Assembly: GCA_022376515.1 (NCBI GenBank)
Contig: WTXI01000150.1
Location: 1-64,000 of the forward strand
Source: Lactifluus volemus
Lineage: Eukaryota; Basidiomycota; Agaricomycetes; Russulales; Russulaceae
Direction: 5' to 3'
DNA: 64,000 nucleotides
Part shown: one piece after another, positions 22,879-33,809 of the stretch
Layout of the letters: the number at the start of each line of letters is the position of its first letter
Numbering within the stretch: position 1 is the stretch's first letter
Notes under the pieces: model-generated
What the model saw: the letters and a program-made list of their open reading frames with translations, nothing else
Database searches by the model: none
What the model was told of the DNA's origin: nothing
Made by a program: the position numbers and the translations under genes

Positions 22879-24536
22879 ATGGAGTACAACATTTTCCGCG
22901 ATGAACTTGCGATGAGGTATCCGGCCCATGGCCATGCACTATGGGATCCAAGCCGTGATGGACTCGACTCCGCTGTACAAGTGGGCGATGTCGGTTTCGT
23001 TCGCGAAGGTAAATTTATCCGTCTATTCAACGTTCTGCTCCCTAGAGATCATCCATCCCATGAAAACTTCGGCGTTCCGGAACACCATGAGCCGTTGAAA
23101 CTCAAGATGTCGAGGCATATATACCCGCGCAAACTCAGTCCCAATAACTTTTGCTCCAAGGCAGTCAAGCCTGATCGAGATGTATTCAGTGCTGCCGTGT
23201 GAGCGAAGTCCTACCTTTGCATGTACAGCCCTTCTTGTCACTAACCTCTTATCAGGCCAGAACCTGCACAAGTAACGTTTTCATGTTCGAAGAAGCAAGG
23301 CGCAATTTTATCTCTTCCCGTGCCCGCTCATCGTGAAGAGACGTTCGCTCGCGGGGCTTTCGCTAAATGCATAACCAAACGTATTGATATCTGGTTTGCA
23401 TTCGCTCGGGACCTTGACTTGGGAGTAGCCCGCATGGAGGATATCATCCTTGTCACCGGACGTGATCTTGCAAGCTCCTGGACCAATGTTGTATTCTCCG
23501 AGAATCAAGGAGGCGAACAGGTGTCAATCGGTGTTCAGGTTACTGGCATTTCAAATGTACAATGGGAGGTCCCACTTGAAGATATTCGAGGAGTGGCGGT
23601 CAATTGTGGTCCGAGTGGAGAGGTACACGTCTCCCCTTGTCTTGTTCAATGATGAGGCTGGATTGATATGTTCACCATGATATTAGAATCTGCCAGAGGA
23701 TCAGTGCATATTCGTCAGGGGATACCGTATCGCCCAATTTCTCGGAGTACTTCCAAGGCTTCGAGGAGCCGCTGAGCCGACTTGGGATCCAGATCGAGAT
23801 GAAGCTGATTTTGACAAACAACTCATAAGTACCCCACCCGAAACCGACGTAAGACAGTCCATATAGCTTCCCTAACTTTCTTTTGATATTTCAAAGTATC
23901 AGGACCCCCTCCACACGCTGCTAGATTATCTAGCTACGGTGAGTGTTTGGGACTTGTGCTATCATGAATGCAAGTCCAAGTCTAACAAACGTCGTGCAGT
24001 ACGCACCTGCCGACTGTAGCATGGCTCTTGTTCACGACGACGACCTTGGATATATTGACGTTGATGTGTGTTCAAGTTGTTCATCAGTTGATTGTGGCGT
24101 CCACCTCACTCTTTCAGTCCCTGGATAATCTCCAGCCAGATGCAGTATTAGGTAACCTACGGAATTCCAGACCAGAGATATGGTCGACTCAGTGTGGTAT
24201 GTATTCAGCCCTAAACTTTCGTGATCTGCCATGGTGAAGGCATTTACATGCAGTTTCTCCTGAGGGCGGTTCAGAAGTTGAAATTTCAGTTGCTAAGGTA
24301 GCAGCATTCTCTCGCGATGTATTTGAGGCAATATCAGACGATCCTGACTCAGTTGACGCTTGGAGTGGTGTTGATGTGTCGGAAAGATCCCTGGCTCCTA
24401 ATCCAATTGGATCATGGTAGGTTGTTTTCGTTCTCCTGTCGGCGCTGCATGATTGTGCTGACACTGTTCAGTCAACTTCGGACAGCAAATCAAAGTCAGG
24501 AACTGATGCTACATTAAGCCATTCATATTACGAAAG
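22879..24536 (+). CDS. MEYxIFRDELA-family protein, paralogue B
   Basis: Exons 1-6 (22879-23198, 23256-23622, 23687-23848, 23897-23938, 24000-24065, 24118-24196) match paralogue A in length and phase except for small indels. They encode the same blocks (DVGFVREGKFIRLFNVLLP, WFAFARDLDLGVARMEDI, WTNVVFSENQGGEQVS, CSMALVHDDDLGYIDVD). Intron 4 here has a normal GT (ACG|GTGAGT). From exon 7 (24254 on) the sequence drifts: the expected join after LAPNPIGS loses phase, and the Pro-rich tail of A and C is replaced by an unrelated open stretch to about 25203. The 3' part is therefore uncertain or decayed. Function unknown. Confidence 0.65.
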
Positions 24537-25879
24537 GTAAATTTACCATTTAGTTGGCCCATTTTTGTGTGTGACGTTCTTGGTGACTAGATTCGGAGTA
24601 CCAGTCAACTTGAAGCGCCATGCAGTAGCCAAGAGTTATGGCGTCTCGCGGGTGTCGCTGGGTGACCAACCCGCCTTTAAGTCCTGGCCCCTTCGCAGAC
24701 TTACACGAACCGCTTCGGGAGGGCCGATTCAATTTGACTCCAGATCACAATTCCCCCTTCTTATAAAAACCACGACCTCTCCGCCGTGTTCCTCCGCGTT
24801 TCTGTTCACCGCATCGTGCTTCTTGGCACACTTCCAAATGCACGCTACATTGCGATCTGCATTGCAATTCGTGTCGGACCCCACTCTTTACTACGCATCG
24901 ACCGCCACGGTGCACTTCCTAATTGGACTCTTTCTTGGCCGAGACACGCAGCGGGCGTTTCCCATTTCGAATACCGACCTTCTTCCCCTCCCGTCGCGCC
25001 TTGCGTTTCTCTCCGTGGTGCTTCTCGTGTTACCCCTTGCCTTTCCCCTTGCCTTTCCCCTCGCACTTTCCCTCACGTTGTGCCAATTGTTGCATCTCAC
25101 GTTGGCCCTTGCGTTGGCCATCGTGTCGCCAATTCGCTACTTTGCTGCCAGTGTGTTGAGACGTACATCCCCATCAAACCGACGGTCCGCTCTGCGTTCC
25201 TAAATCAGGGGGGAAGATATGGGTGATGAACATACATTCTGCTATGGTTGTTATTTTTGTTTTTTCCTCCCTTTTGTATAGCTCGTGAAATTGCGTACCA
25301 TCGCGTTGTCCATACTAGTAGCGTCGTCGTCCTGACGGTAGCAACGGAATACATACAACAAGCCCAGCTGGATGGCGCGTGCACTCGGGCTGCAACGAGG
25401 ATCTAGGTTTCCCGTCTGAATCGGAGGAATAATTTGGGAAGACAAAAGGTCGAAAATCGTCTAGAAAATAGAAAAGAGTAATAGCCGCGGCACGATTCGA
25501 CCCAATAAAACCAACGGCCCGGCCGCAACGGACTTGGGTTCCGTGAGTGTCCCGCGCGTCCTAGTAACTCTTCTTTTCTTCCCAAGACACAGTTATTTTA
25601 ATAATAAAATTCATTCTTCGTAAACATAAAATCGAAAAAAAATAATTTGTCCATGGATTTTGATCGCTATAAGATCAAGGACACAGAAAAAAAAGGTGAC
25701 GATGCTGGATTGAGTCAGGGGTTGGACAAAGTTGTAGCTGGCAAGCACGTTGGCCTCTTTATCAACACTTCTTATGTTCCTTTTTCTTTCGTTTTTTCTT
25801 CTGTTTTTTTTCAAGACAATAACCGACAGACTCGATCGCAAGCTCGACGATCAACATCCTCGTACACACGTGACTAGAT
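24537..25879. other. Spacer with a duplicated AT-rich block
   Basis: ORFs at 24565-25203 are low-complexity (LAFPLAFPLALSLTL) and not convincing. The block 25560-25690 (TTTTAATAATAAAATTCATT, then CTTCGTAAACATAAAATCG and GATCGCTATAAGATCAA) recurs at 30515-30610, on the other side of paralogue C, so it flanks that gene as a direct repeat. Confidence 0.45.
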
Positions 25880-26045
25880 CTGATCAGCACAAGGATCCTC
25901 TGAATGGAGCAACTTACTTTGTACAGGCATCAAATTGGTATGCCACAGATCGCTAAAGGTCAAGTCAGTACATATGCCCATTTGGTTTCGAGTCACATAC
26001 CATGTTCAGACGCTGTGTGCCTGATCACTTCAATTTACCCCTCCG
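25880..26045 (+). promoter_or_regulatory. Conserved upstream region of paralogue C
   Basis: This matches the upstream region of paralogue A (12320-12492): AAGGATCCTCTGAATGGAGC, TGGTATGCCACAGATCGCTA and CCTCCGATGGAGTAC are shared. Paralogue B does not show the same upstream sequence. Confidence 0.5.
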
Positions 26046-26201
26046 ATGGAGTACAACATTTTCCGCAACAAACTCGCTCTAAAGCACCCTGCTTATGGCC
26101 ACGCTCTATGGGTACCAAGTCCCGGGGGCCTTTATCTCTCTGTACAAGTGGGCGATGTCGGTTTCATTCGCGAAGGCAAATTCATCCGTCTATTCAATGT
26201 T

Positions 26202-27740
26202 TTTTTTTTTTTTTTTTTTTTTTTTTATATGACTTTTCTATTAACTAGACGGATTTCCGGGGAGCGCCCGCTATACCGTGTCAAAGTCCTAACAGAACTA
26301 CTACCTAAGACTAATCACTTGTCACGTAAAGTGTCCATCAGCCCGCGGCGCGTCTGGCGTTTCTTCGCAGTGTTCAGCCGCTCCGAACGCCTGTCCGCGG
26401 TACTCTCGTAGGGCTGGTCAGAAGCAAGCTCTCCGGCCATCGTGTGTACAGGGGGGCGACTAAGAGCCGCTCCTATAGCACTGGAGGGGGCTTCAGGCGC
26501 TTTAGGGGCAGCCTTCGGCTTCTTCTTTTTCGGGGGCGCTTTAGGCTTCGACGTCTTCGCAGCTTGCAGAGCCGTAGTGGCTGAGGGAGTGAGGGGGGCA
26601 GAGGGTGCGGTAGTGGTGTTGGGGGTCGGCTTGTTCGGTTTGGGGGGGGCTTCAGCTTTACCTTTGCCCTTCCCCTCCCCACCTTTCCCGCTCGCCTCTT
26701 TGGATAAAGGGCATCGGTGTCTCTTCGCGGCTTTGCGGGAGGCGAACTTGCGTCCGCACTGCTGGCATTGCCGTTGTGGTCTGCCTTCGGCTGCTTCCTC
26801 CGCGGCCTTCCGGCGTTCGCGCCTCAATGCGCGATTCCTTTTCCGTGCAAGACGCTTCTTCTCCTTTTGGGCACGGGTTTGATGCCGTTGGCCTTTGGTG
26901 AGATCGAAGAAGGCCGTCGGGCCATCCCCGTTGAGAAGCTCTAAGATAAACCCAAACATCACCTGTTTCACCTTTTTGATGGGGCGAGGCACAAGCGCAA
27001 CAGCGCACTTGACCAGGTGAGCGTGGAACTGGGGAGTAAACTTGACCCAGGAAATTTTTCCGTCCTCGGCCTTTTGAGCCAAGAGGGCGTTCGCCTTGAG
27101 GTGGTCCACGGAGAGGAACCAACGACGACGGAAGATATTGTAGATGTCGAAAATGGAGAGTTCTGCATCCACAGAAAGTGCCTTCTTCTTAGCAAGCCGC
27201 TTGCCCGGGGGAAAGTAGCAAGCAGAGGGAAGGGGCTCGGCCCCGCCGTCCAAAGTATCCATGGCGGGCGTTGAAGTGGGCTGAGAAATGGGAGTCCCAG
27301 TAAAAACCCGGGGAGGGTAAAATTCGTGGGAATTGGAAGGGCCAGACTCATCCTGCTGACTGGAAGGGGCCAGGGGAGGGGCCTCGGAGGGAGAGGGAGG
27401 GGGAACACTGACCGCCGCCAACAACCGAGCCAACCGGTTTGTTGCTTCCGAGGGGGTTGCAGGAGCCGGGGCAGGGCGGGGGGGGGGGCAGGGAGGGAGG
27501 GAAAGTTGCTGACGTGGCCGCTAGCAGGGCCGCCTTGAGGGCAGCCTCCGCTGCAGCATCGTCCCCAATGGGCACGTTCGCCAGGACCGCGCGAGCGGTC
27601 TCCAGAGCTTCCCGGGCACCTGGAACACCGGACTCGGCGTCTGTGTGAGCTTGTTGATAGTCGACTTTGCAGAGGACGGGGGGGTAAGGCATCGTGGGAA
27701 AAATCTACGATGATGGTGGTAAGAGACCAAGAAGGAATGA
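26202..27740 (-). mobile_element. Poly(A) retroposon, copy 2, with 12-base target duplication
   Basis: A T-run of about 27 (26200-26226; poly(A) on the minus strand) marks the 3' end. CTATTCAATGTT occurs at 26190-26201 and again at 27741-27752, a clear target-site duplication within the coding sequence of paralogue C. The insert has a short leader, one long ORF and a short 3' UTR, and no reverse transcriptase. It is either a short LINE-like element or an mRNA-type sequence mobilised by another element's enzymes. The 5' end seems complete, unlike copy 1. Confidence 0.85.
26315..27692 (-). CDS. Retroposon ORF with C2HC-type finger (homopolymer frameshift)
   Basis: The ORF starts at 27692 (MPYPPVLCKVDYQQAHTDAE) and continues in a second frame from about 27480 to 26315, ending TRRGLMDTLRDK. 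The switch lies in a C-run (about 27479-27488 on the minus strand), so one base has been gained or lost there. The protein has an Ala-rich N-terminal helix, a Pro-rich linker, the conserved middle (FRRRWFLSVDHLKANALLAQ, FHAHLVKCAVALVPRPI), a Lys/Arg-rich segment, the finger CQQCGRKFASRKAAKRHRC and a Lys/Pro tail. It resembles a nucleic-acid-binding retroposon protein. The family name is unknown to me. Confidence 0.65.
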
Positions 27741-29811
27741 CTATTCAATGTTCTGCTCCCTCGAGATCACCCATCCCACAAGAACTTTGGTGTTCCAGAA
27801 TACCATAAACCGTTAAAGCTTAAGATTTCACAGCACATTTTCCCGAACAAACTCAGTCCCAATAACTTTCGCTCCAAGGGAGTCATACTTCTGTCTGGTC
27901 AAGATGGAATAAACGCCATAGGGTAACCAAAGCAACCGCCCTTCCATGTACAGGTTTTCTTGTCACTAACTCTTCACCAGGCCAGAATCTGCGCAAACCG
28001 TATTCTCATGCTCTAGGAGGCAAGGCGCAATCTTATCCCTTCCCGTGCCAGCCCAGCGTGAAGACACAGTCGCCCGTGGAGATTTCGCTAAATGCATAAT
28101 CAAACACATTGACGTCTGGTTTGCATTCGCTCGGGACCTTGGCTTGGGGGTAACCCGCATGGAGGATATCATCCTCGTCACCGGACGTGATCTTGCAAGA
28201 TCCTGGACCAATGTTGTATTCTCTGAGAATCAGGGAAGAGATGAGGTGTCATTTGGTGTTCAGGTTACTGGTACTTCCGATGTACAGTGGCAGGTCTCGC
28301 TTGAAGATGTTCGAGGGGTGGCGGTCAATAATGGTCCGAGTGGCAAGGTTCGCTTTCTTGCATGATGTACTGTCCCGACTCCCGAGATGCTGAAACGTTA
28401 ACTTGGACTGATATGCTCATATTAGAGTCTGCCAGAGGACCAGTGCATATTCGTCAGGGGGTTCCGCGTCACTCGATTTCTCAGGATATTGCCAAGGCTT
28501 CGAGGAGCGGCGGAGCCAACTTTGGACCTAGATCAGGATGAACCTGAATCTGATTATGATAATGGACTCATAAGCACCCCGCCCGAAACCGACGTAAGAA
28601 GCCCATTAACGTCCCCCAACATTTATTTGACATTTCAAAGTACCAGGATCCCCTCTGCACGCTCATAAATTATCTTGATCAAGCGAGTATCATTTAAGAC
28701 TGACCGGATGAAAGTCCAAGTCTAACAAATATCATACAGTATGCACCTGAGTGCGACATGGCCCTCGTTCACGACGACGACCTTGGATACATTGATGTTA
28801 CTGTAAGTTTGTTTATCAGTTAATTGAAAGATCCGCCTTATTGTTTCAGTCCCTAGAAAATCTTCGCCCAAATACAGTTTTAGGTGACCTGCAGAATTCC
28901 AGGCCGGAGATATGGTCAACTCGGTGCGGTAGGTAGTATACGCATGAGCCGTCATGGTGAAGACATTTTTAAATACGCACAGGTGTCGTTCCCGTCAGCC
29001 AGAGTGGTTCAGAAGCTGGGATACCAGTTGCCAATGTAGCAATGTTATCTCACTATGAATTTGAGCCACAACCAGACAATGATAGTGATAGCCGAGCCAC
29101 TGGCAGAGCAACCTCGGTACGGAGATTACCTTTTATCCCCGTTCTGTAACTTCTGTCAGCGCTCCATGATTCTCATGGCATTGTTCAGGTGACTTTGCAC
29201 AGTGAAATAGCGCCAGGAACATCAGACCATTCGGCTAACAGGAGGTAAATCGACCATTTTGTTTAAGTTGACCCATGCACCGTCTGAAATTCTCGGTCAC
29301 TCGTTTCAGTGCCTTCATCAGACCCATGAGACACCGTATAAGAACCAGGGATCGTGGTGTCCTTGGGCAATCATCAAATAGCCAGCCAGCCTCTGAGAAC
29401 CGATCCGCACTGAATCAACAACCCACTGTACCACTCTTCAGAAGAATTCTGAATCGATTCCTGTCACGACAACCTCCTCCAAGTCCTCCCGGCTTCCTTC
29501 CCGAAATTATACCATTTGAATTACTTGAACCCCCATCACTCTTACCGATCCTCTCCTTTCCTTCTGAACCCTCACTGATCGTCGCGTCCTCCGTTGCATT
29601 ATCACCCGCTTCCCCCCCTACCCCACTCCAAGTCTCTCCGGTCTTCTCTGCCTCGACCCCCCAGTCTTCAGTCGCATTACCCCTTCCACGGTGCCCCTCA
29701 AACTCTGCTTTATCCACTCCTCCTGAACATACTCTGGAGAGTACGGGTGAGTCCGAGGAAAGCAAAGATGAGTCGATGAGGACTTCGGGTGGACGTGCGC
29801 AGGAAAGATGA

Positions 29812-30922
29812 AGATGCTCACAGGATGTTTTCAGATCAGGTAATGAGCAAGAGATAGGTGCCTTAGGTTATTGAACATGTGGGTTGGGACTGAAGTTATT
29901 AACAAGTGCAGGAAGTTGAGGGTGACGAGATGAGATGAGAACAAGAACAAAGATGAGACAAGAATCTGTCTGTATTTGAGATGAACTTAGTGATCCAAAA
30001 TGAAAGGGGTTTATTGGATGCCCTTCTAGGCCAATGGGCAAGGCCTTTATATAAGTTTTCTGTAGGTAGCAAGACAAAAGTGGGTAAGTTTCTGAAGGCA
30101 ATGCCGCAATGCTTTTGATGCACTGTACCCTAAGATCAGCTAAAGTAGTATGTGATAAATGAAGAGAAGAGGGGGAGTGTAAAGCCTCAGCTGAGGAGGT
30201 GCTGCATTGACAACACTCCAAATGGCTTGGCTCCATGTGCAACATTGCTCGATGTCCATAGAAAAGGGGAAAGGCCCGCCACTACATGATCGTGCTGACA
30301 CTGTTCGGTCCAAGTCAACTTCGATACTCTCGCTGGTCCAAGTCGGGGGATTATGATTTTTTGGGGAGGGACGGGGTGAAGAACTACAAATACTAAGTCC
30401 CAGAAATGACTCAATCATAACCAGCCGATGGCGGAAAAGCGCACAGTTCCTCAACTGGACCAACGGCCCGAGGCCAGACCGACCTCCGGCCATTAACTCT
30501 TTTTTTTCAAGATCCATTTTTTTAATAATAAAAATTCATTCTTCGTAAAACATAAAATCGTAAAAAAAAAGAACCCTGTCCACGGATTTTTGATCGCTAC
30601 AAGATCAACAACACAAAAAAAACAAAAGAAAAGAGGAGAGGAATAGTGACGATGTTAGTTTGGACAAAACTAGTCAGGGGGGCTGGGCAAAAGTTGTTGG
30701 GAAGAACAAGGGGGAGGTGGGCCTTATGAGCTTCAACGATAGCGGGCAGTTGGAATCAAGAAGACGAGGGAGAGAAAAGGGGTTCAAAGAAGAAAAAAAA
30801 GGCTATGCAACTAATACTACACACAGAGGGAAAAGAAAAGAAGGGGGGGAGACTCCTATCCAAAACGTGGATGATGTTACTTTGAAGTGAATAAAAAAAA
30901 AGAGGGATCCGGAGATGGGGTT
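29812..30922. other. Spacer and 3' flank of the WD-repeat gene
   Basis: No convincing gene. The block 30515-30610 repeats 25600-25690. A short match near 30285-30320 (GTGCTGACACTGTTC) also occurs at 24455-24470 in paralogue B, so duplicated fragments continue here. The stretch 30600-30900 should hold the 3' UTR of the minus-strand gene ending at 30923. Confidence 0.4.
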
Positions 30923-33471
30923 TCACGCCCAGACGGCCTCTGCCCACCATCGCTTCTCTCCACCGCGTATGCCCCACTCGGCGATCCCCGCCGTACTCGC
31001 GACGTAAACCCACGAACCGCGCGGATCGAAACATACACCAGCTAGATCCAAATGCGGTGGCATCGCGACCGTTCTCGAGCTCTCCGTACTCTCCATCTCG
31101 GACGTCCCTGCCGTCGCCGTCTCGTCTCCAGCCACTCCACCAACAGCAGCGCCCGCACTGTCATTGTCCGAATGCGGGGCGAAACGCCTCTGCTGCCGCG
31201 CAGAAACCGGTGGTGGTGGAGATGCCGCGCGCGATGGTGCTCGTGAAGTGAGGCAGTCTGTCTCTGCTTCCGCCTCTGCTCCCATCTCGTCCACATCATC
31301 CGCATCAATGTCCACGTCCATCTCCGCGTTCAGGCCCTGGTCCGCTGCGTGAGAGCGTCGTCGGGGAAGTACGGGTGTCGAGGCAACCGGCGCCGGCACT
31401 GAAGTGTTCCCGGGCCCCGATCCAGATGTAGATGGCGCAGTAGTGAGCAGAACATCGCGAATCTGACGTACACGCATACGCAGACGCCGCTCGCGGTCCC
31501 TCTCTCTTTCACGCTCGCGGTCACTGCCAGCGTGCCCTGCCAGCGGCGAAGGGCTGTGATAGAGGTGGTAGTAGTGTCCATGGCCGTGGGGATGGGTGTG
31601 GAGATGCGGCGCAGGGATGTGGGGCAAGCGTGGGGGTGCTAGCCCGGGCGAAGGCACAGTGGTCCAGGCATCGCTATTCGCAGTCAGTGTGCGAACATAT
31701 GGCGAGTTTGCTGTCGACGAAGTAGGAGACGATGATGAGGCCGGTCGGGGTGACGGTGACGGTTGAGGATCGGTGACAATCGCGGGGACGCGAACAATCT
31801 CTTCGTGCTCAAACGTGGTCGCGTCTACGACGTGGAGCAAAGACGTGTGCTGTCACCCAGATCAATCTCTCCATAATCAAGGGGGCAGTGAGAATGATGG
31901 GCGCACCTCGGTAAACGTCATAATTTCCTTTCCACCGATTCCCGAACTAAACTTGACATTCCTTACACCCCAACCGGGCGCTTTACTTCCTGGCATGGTC
32001 CAGTCCCACGCATCCTCGTATAGCCAACCGCTAGCGCCACCCGTCGGCCTGTTCCCGCTTCTTGCCATCCCACCAGCGGCACCGGGTGGCGGACGACTGC
32101 GATCAGTAGTAAAAACCTTCATCGGTTTGCGGGAACGTACGTCCCACACCGCGACCATGCCCTCCTGAGACGCAACAGCAAACTTGGATCCGGAGGGCGA
32201 GAAAGCGGTGCAGAACGAGGCGGGGAGCGTGCCAACGCTGTGTAGTTGGTGTACGCTGGGTGGTGGGTTGAATGGCGGGAGGGTCAGCTGGGCGAGCGGA
32301 GTAAACGAGATTCGCGCGCCACCAGTCATGCCGTGCAAGTAGACTTGTGGTGAGTCGCCGACCGATAGAAGCGTGCGACCATCTGGTGAGATCGAGGCTG
32401 TGCAGAGTTGACCGATCAGACCGAAGGTGATATCAATGGGCGTTAGATGAGATGAGATACAATATGAAGAACAGCGTACAATGGTTCACGGGTACGTCAA
32501 GACGCAGTGTGCCCACCTCGCTGATGCGCTTTGGTGGGCCATCAACGCCCTTGGTGCCGCGGACGTTGACATCGAAGAATTTGACGGTACAGTCATTGTT
32601 GCTGACCGCGACGCGAGGTTCGGCGCTGCTCTCATTTGAGCGGGTGAGGCTGAGGGAGGTAAGGAGCACGGAGTTGTTGATGGATCCGGAGAGGACATCG
32701 TCGTACTGCCATAACCTTCGACTAGCGCGAGTGGCAGGGTCAGAGGAGCTTCGTGAGGAGCCGCGTTTAGAATGGATCGATAGGTGTAGTTCAGCGTCTT
32801 GTCCGCCGGCAGCGAGGAGGCGCTCATCGGAATCGGGGATGTGAAGGGAGGCGATGGTATTCGGAGTATAGTTGAGGGATACTAGGGAGGTTTGTGTCTG
32901 TTTGGTCGATCAGCAACTGGAGCTGATTAGGACAAGGGAACGCATAGGTTGGCAGTACGGCGGAGCAAGTGTGCGGAATATCAGCATCAGCATCAGGGAC
33001 AAATATCTGGACCTGGGTAACCAGAGATACGGAATTGTGTCGTAGTTTGATTGCGAAATACAGGTGAATCCCGCCACACGTGCATTTCCCTTTCAACCCC
33101 AACGAGTCCGTCTGTTCCTTTCCTTTCCTTACTTTCTTTGTCGCTCTCATTGGCACACAGAGGCACAATAAGAAATAAAAAGAAAGAAAAAAAGGGGGGG
33201 ACAAAAAGATAAGATGGAAAGGAAAGGGACTAACAGAGGAAGGATCGGTCATGTCGCGTTCCATTATACACTGGTCTTGGACGTAGTTGACGACACCACG
33301 CTCGTCTGGACATATAATGAGATCTCTGAGTTGCCTGGGATAGAAAATATATATATGAGACAAAGCGCAGTGAGTTTGGAGGTTAAAAAAAACGCACACA
33401 TGACATATCGTAACAGGTTGACGGACAATATTGGTTGGTTGTGGCGTGAGGAGCGATTGTGAGCGAGCCAT
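30923..33471 (-). CDS. WD-repeat protein with DUF2415-type motif
   Basis: Five exons join in phase: 33471-33398, 33334-33235, 32897-32480, 32397-31907 and 31849-30923 (669 aa). Order: QLRDLIICPDERGVVNYVQD near the N-terminus; WD-like blades (LLAAGGQDAELHLS, VAVSNNDCTVKFFDV, SSISPDGRTLLSVGDS, TAFSPSGSKFAVASQEGMV); the motif KEIMTFTEHTSLLHVVDATT, which resembles the fungal DUF2415 segment; a long Ser/Pro-rich and Arg/Glu-rich insert; then a last blade (GVCFDPRGSWVYVAS). This is a conserved single-copy fungal protein of unknown role. The 337-base second intron is unusually long for this window. It looks intact and marks a stable island among repeats. Confidence 0.85.
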
Positions 33472-33809
33472 GATGGTAGAGAAGAAGAGATGAGAAAGGA
33501 GGAAGAGGAAAGTTGACTCGGGAACACAGAGCAACAAATAAGGAGAAGGAGGGAGGGCGAGGGCCAAAGTGGAGCGCGGTCGGGACACGGAAACACGATT
33601 ACAAGTCACTCAATCGGCCCGGTCTCGACCCTCTCTCTAACTGGTCAGAATCACGTGTGTATAATTGCAAAGGTTATGCTAACGACATCTATGCCAACAG
33701 TCATGTCCACAGTCGTCAGATTTGTATGTGTATGTATGTGCTTTTCGTACCTTCGTGAGTAATAAAAAATAAACAAGAAAATTTGTTAGAGTTGCGCGAC
33801 AAATGAGGT
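33472..33809. promoter_or_regulatory. Spacer between two minus-strand genes
   Basis: This 338-base gap should contain the promoter of the WD-repeat gene (start 33471) and the 3' UTR of the gene ending at 33810. No TATA box or other distinct motif stands out. Confidence 0.35.

Larger units (their letters stand above)
26046..29811 (+). pseudogene. MEYxIFRDELA-family paralogue C, exon 1 split by a retroposon
   Basis: Apart from the insertion 26202-27740 this is a clean gene: exon 1 26046-26189 plus 27741-27922, then 27981-28347, 28426-28593, 28641-28682, 28740-28802, 28850-28928, 28983-29116, 29189-29244 and 29310-29811. All phases fit and exon 1 totals 326 bases, in phase once a single target copy is kept. 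The C-terminus is Ser/Pro-rich and ends SMRTSGGRAQER. Intron 4 is GC-AG like paralogue A. No other stop or frameshift is visible, so the break is recent. Confidence 0.75.

Noticed and set aside
24565..25203. 212-codon ORF as the C-terminus of paralogue B or a membrane protein
   Set aside because: Leu/Ala/Pro/Phe low-complexity text with no match to the tails of paralogues A and C; could not be joined in phase with confidence.
26442..26882. 146-codon plus-strand ORF
   Set aside because: Antisense to the retroposon zinc-finger ORF; explained by its GC-rich codons.
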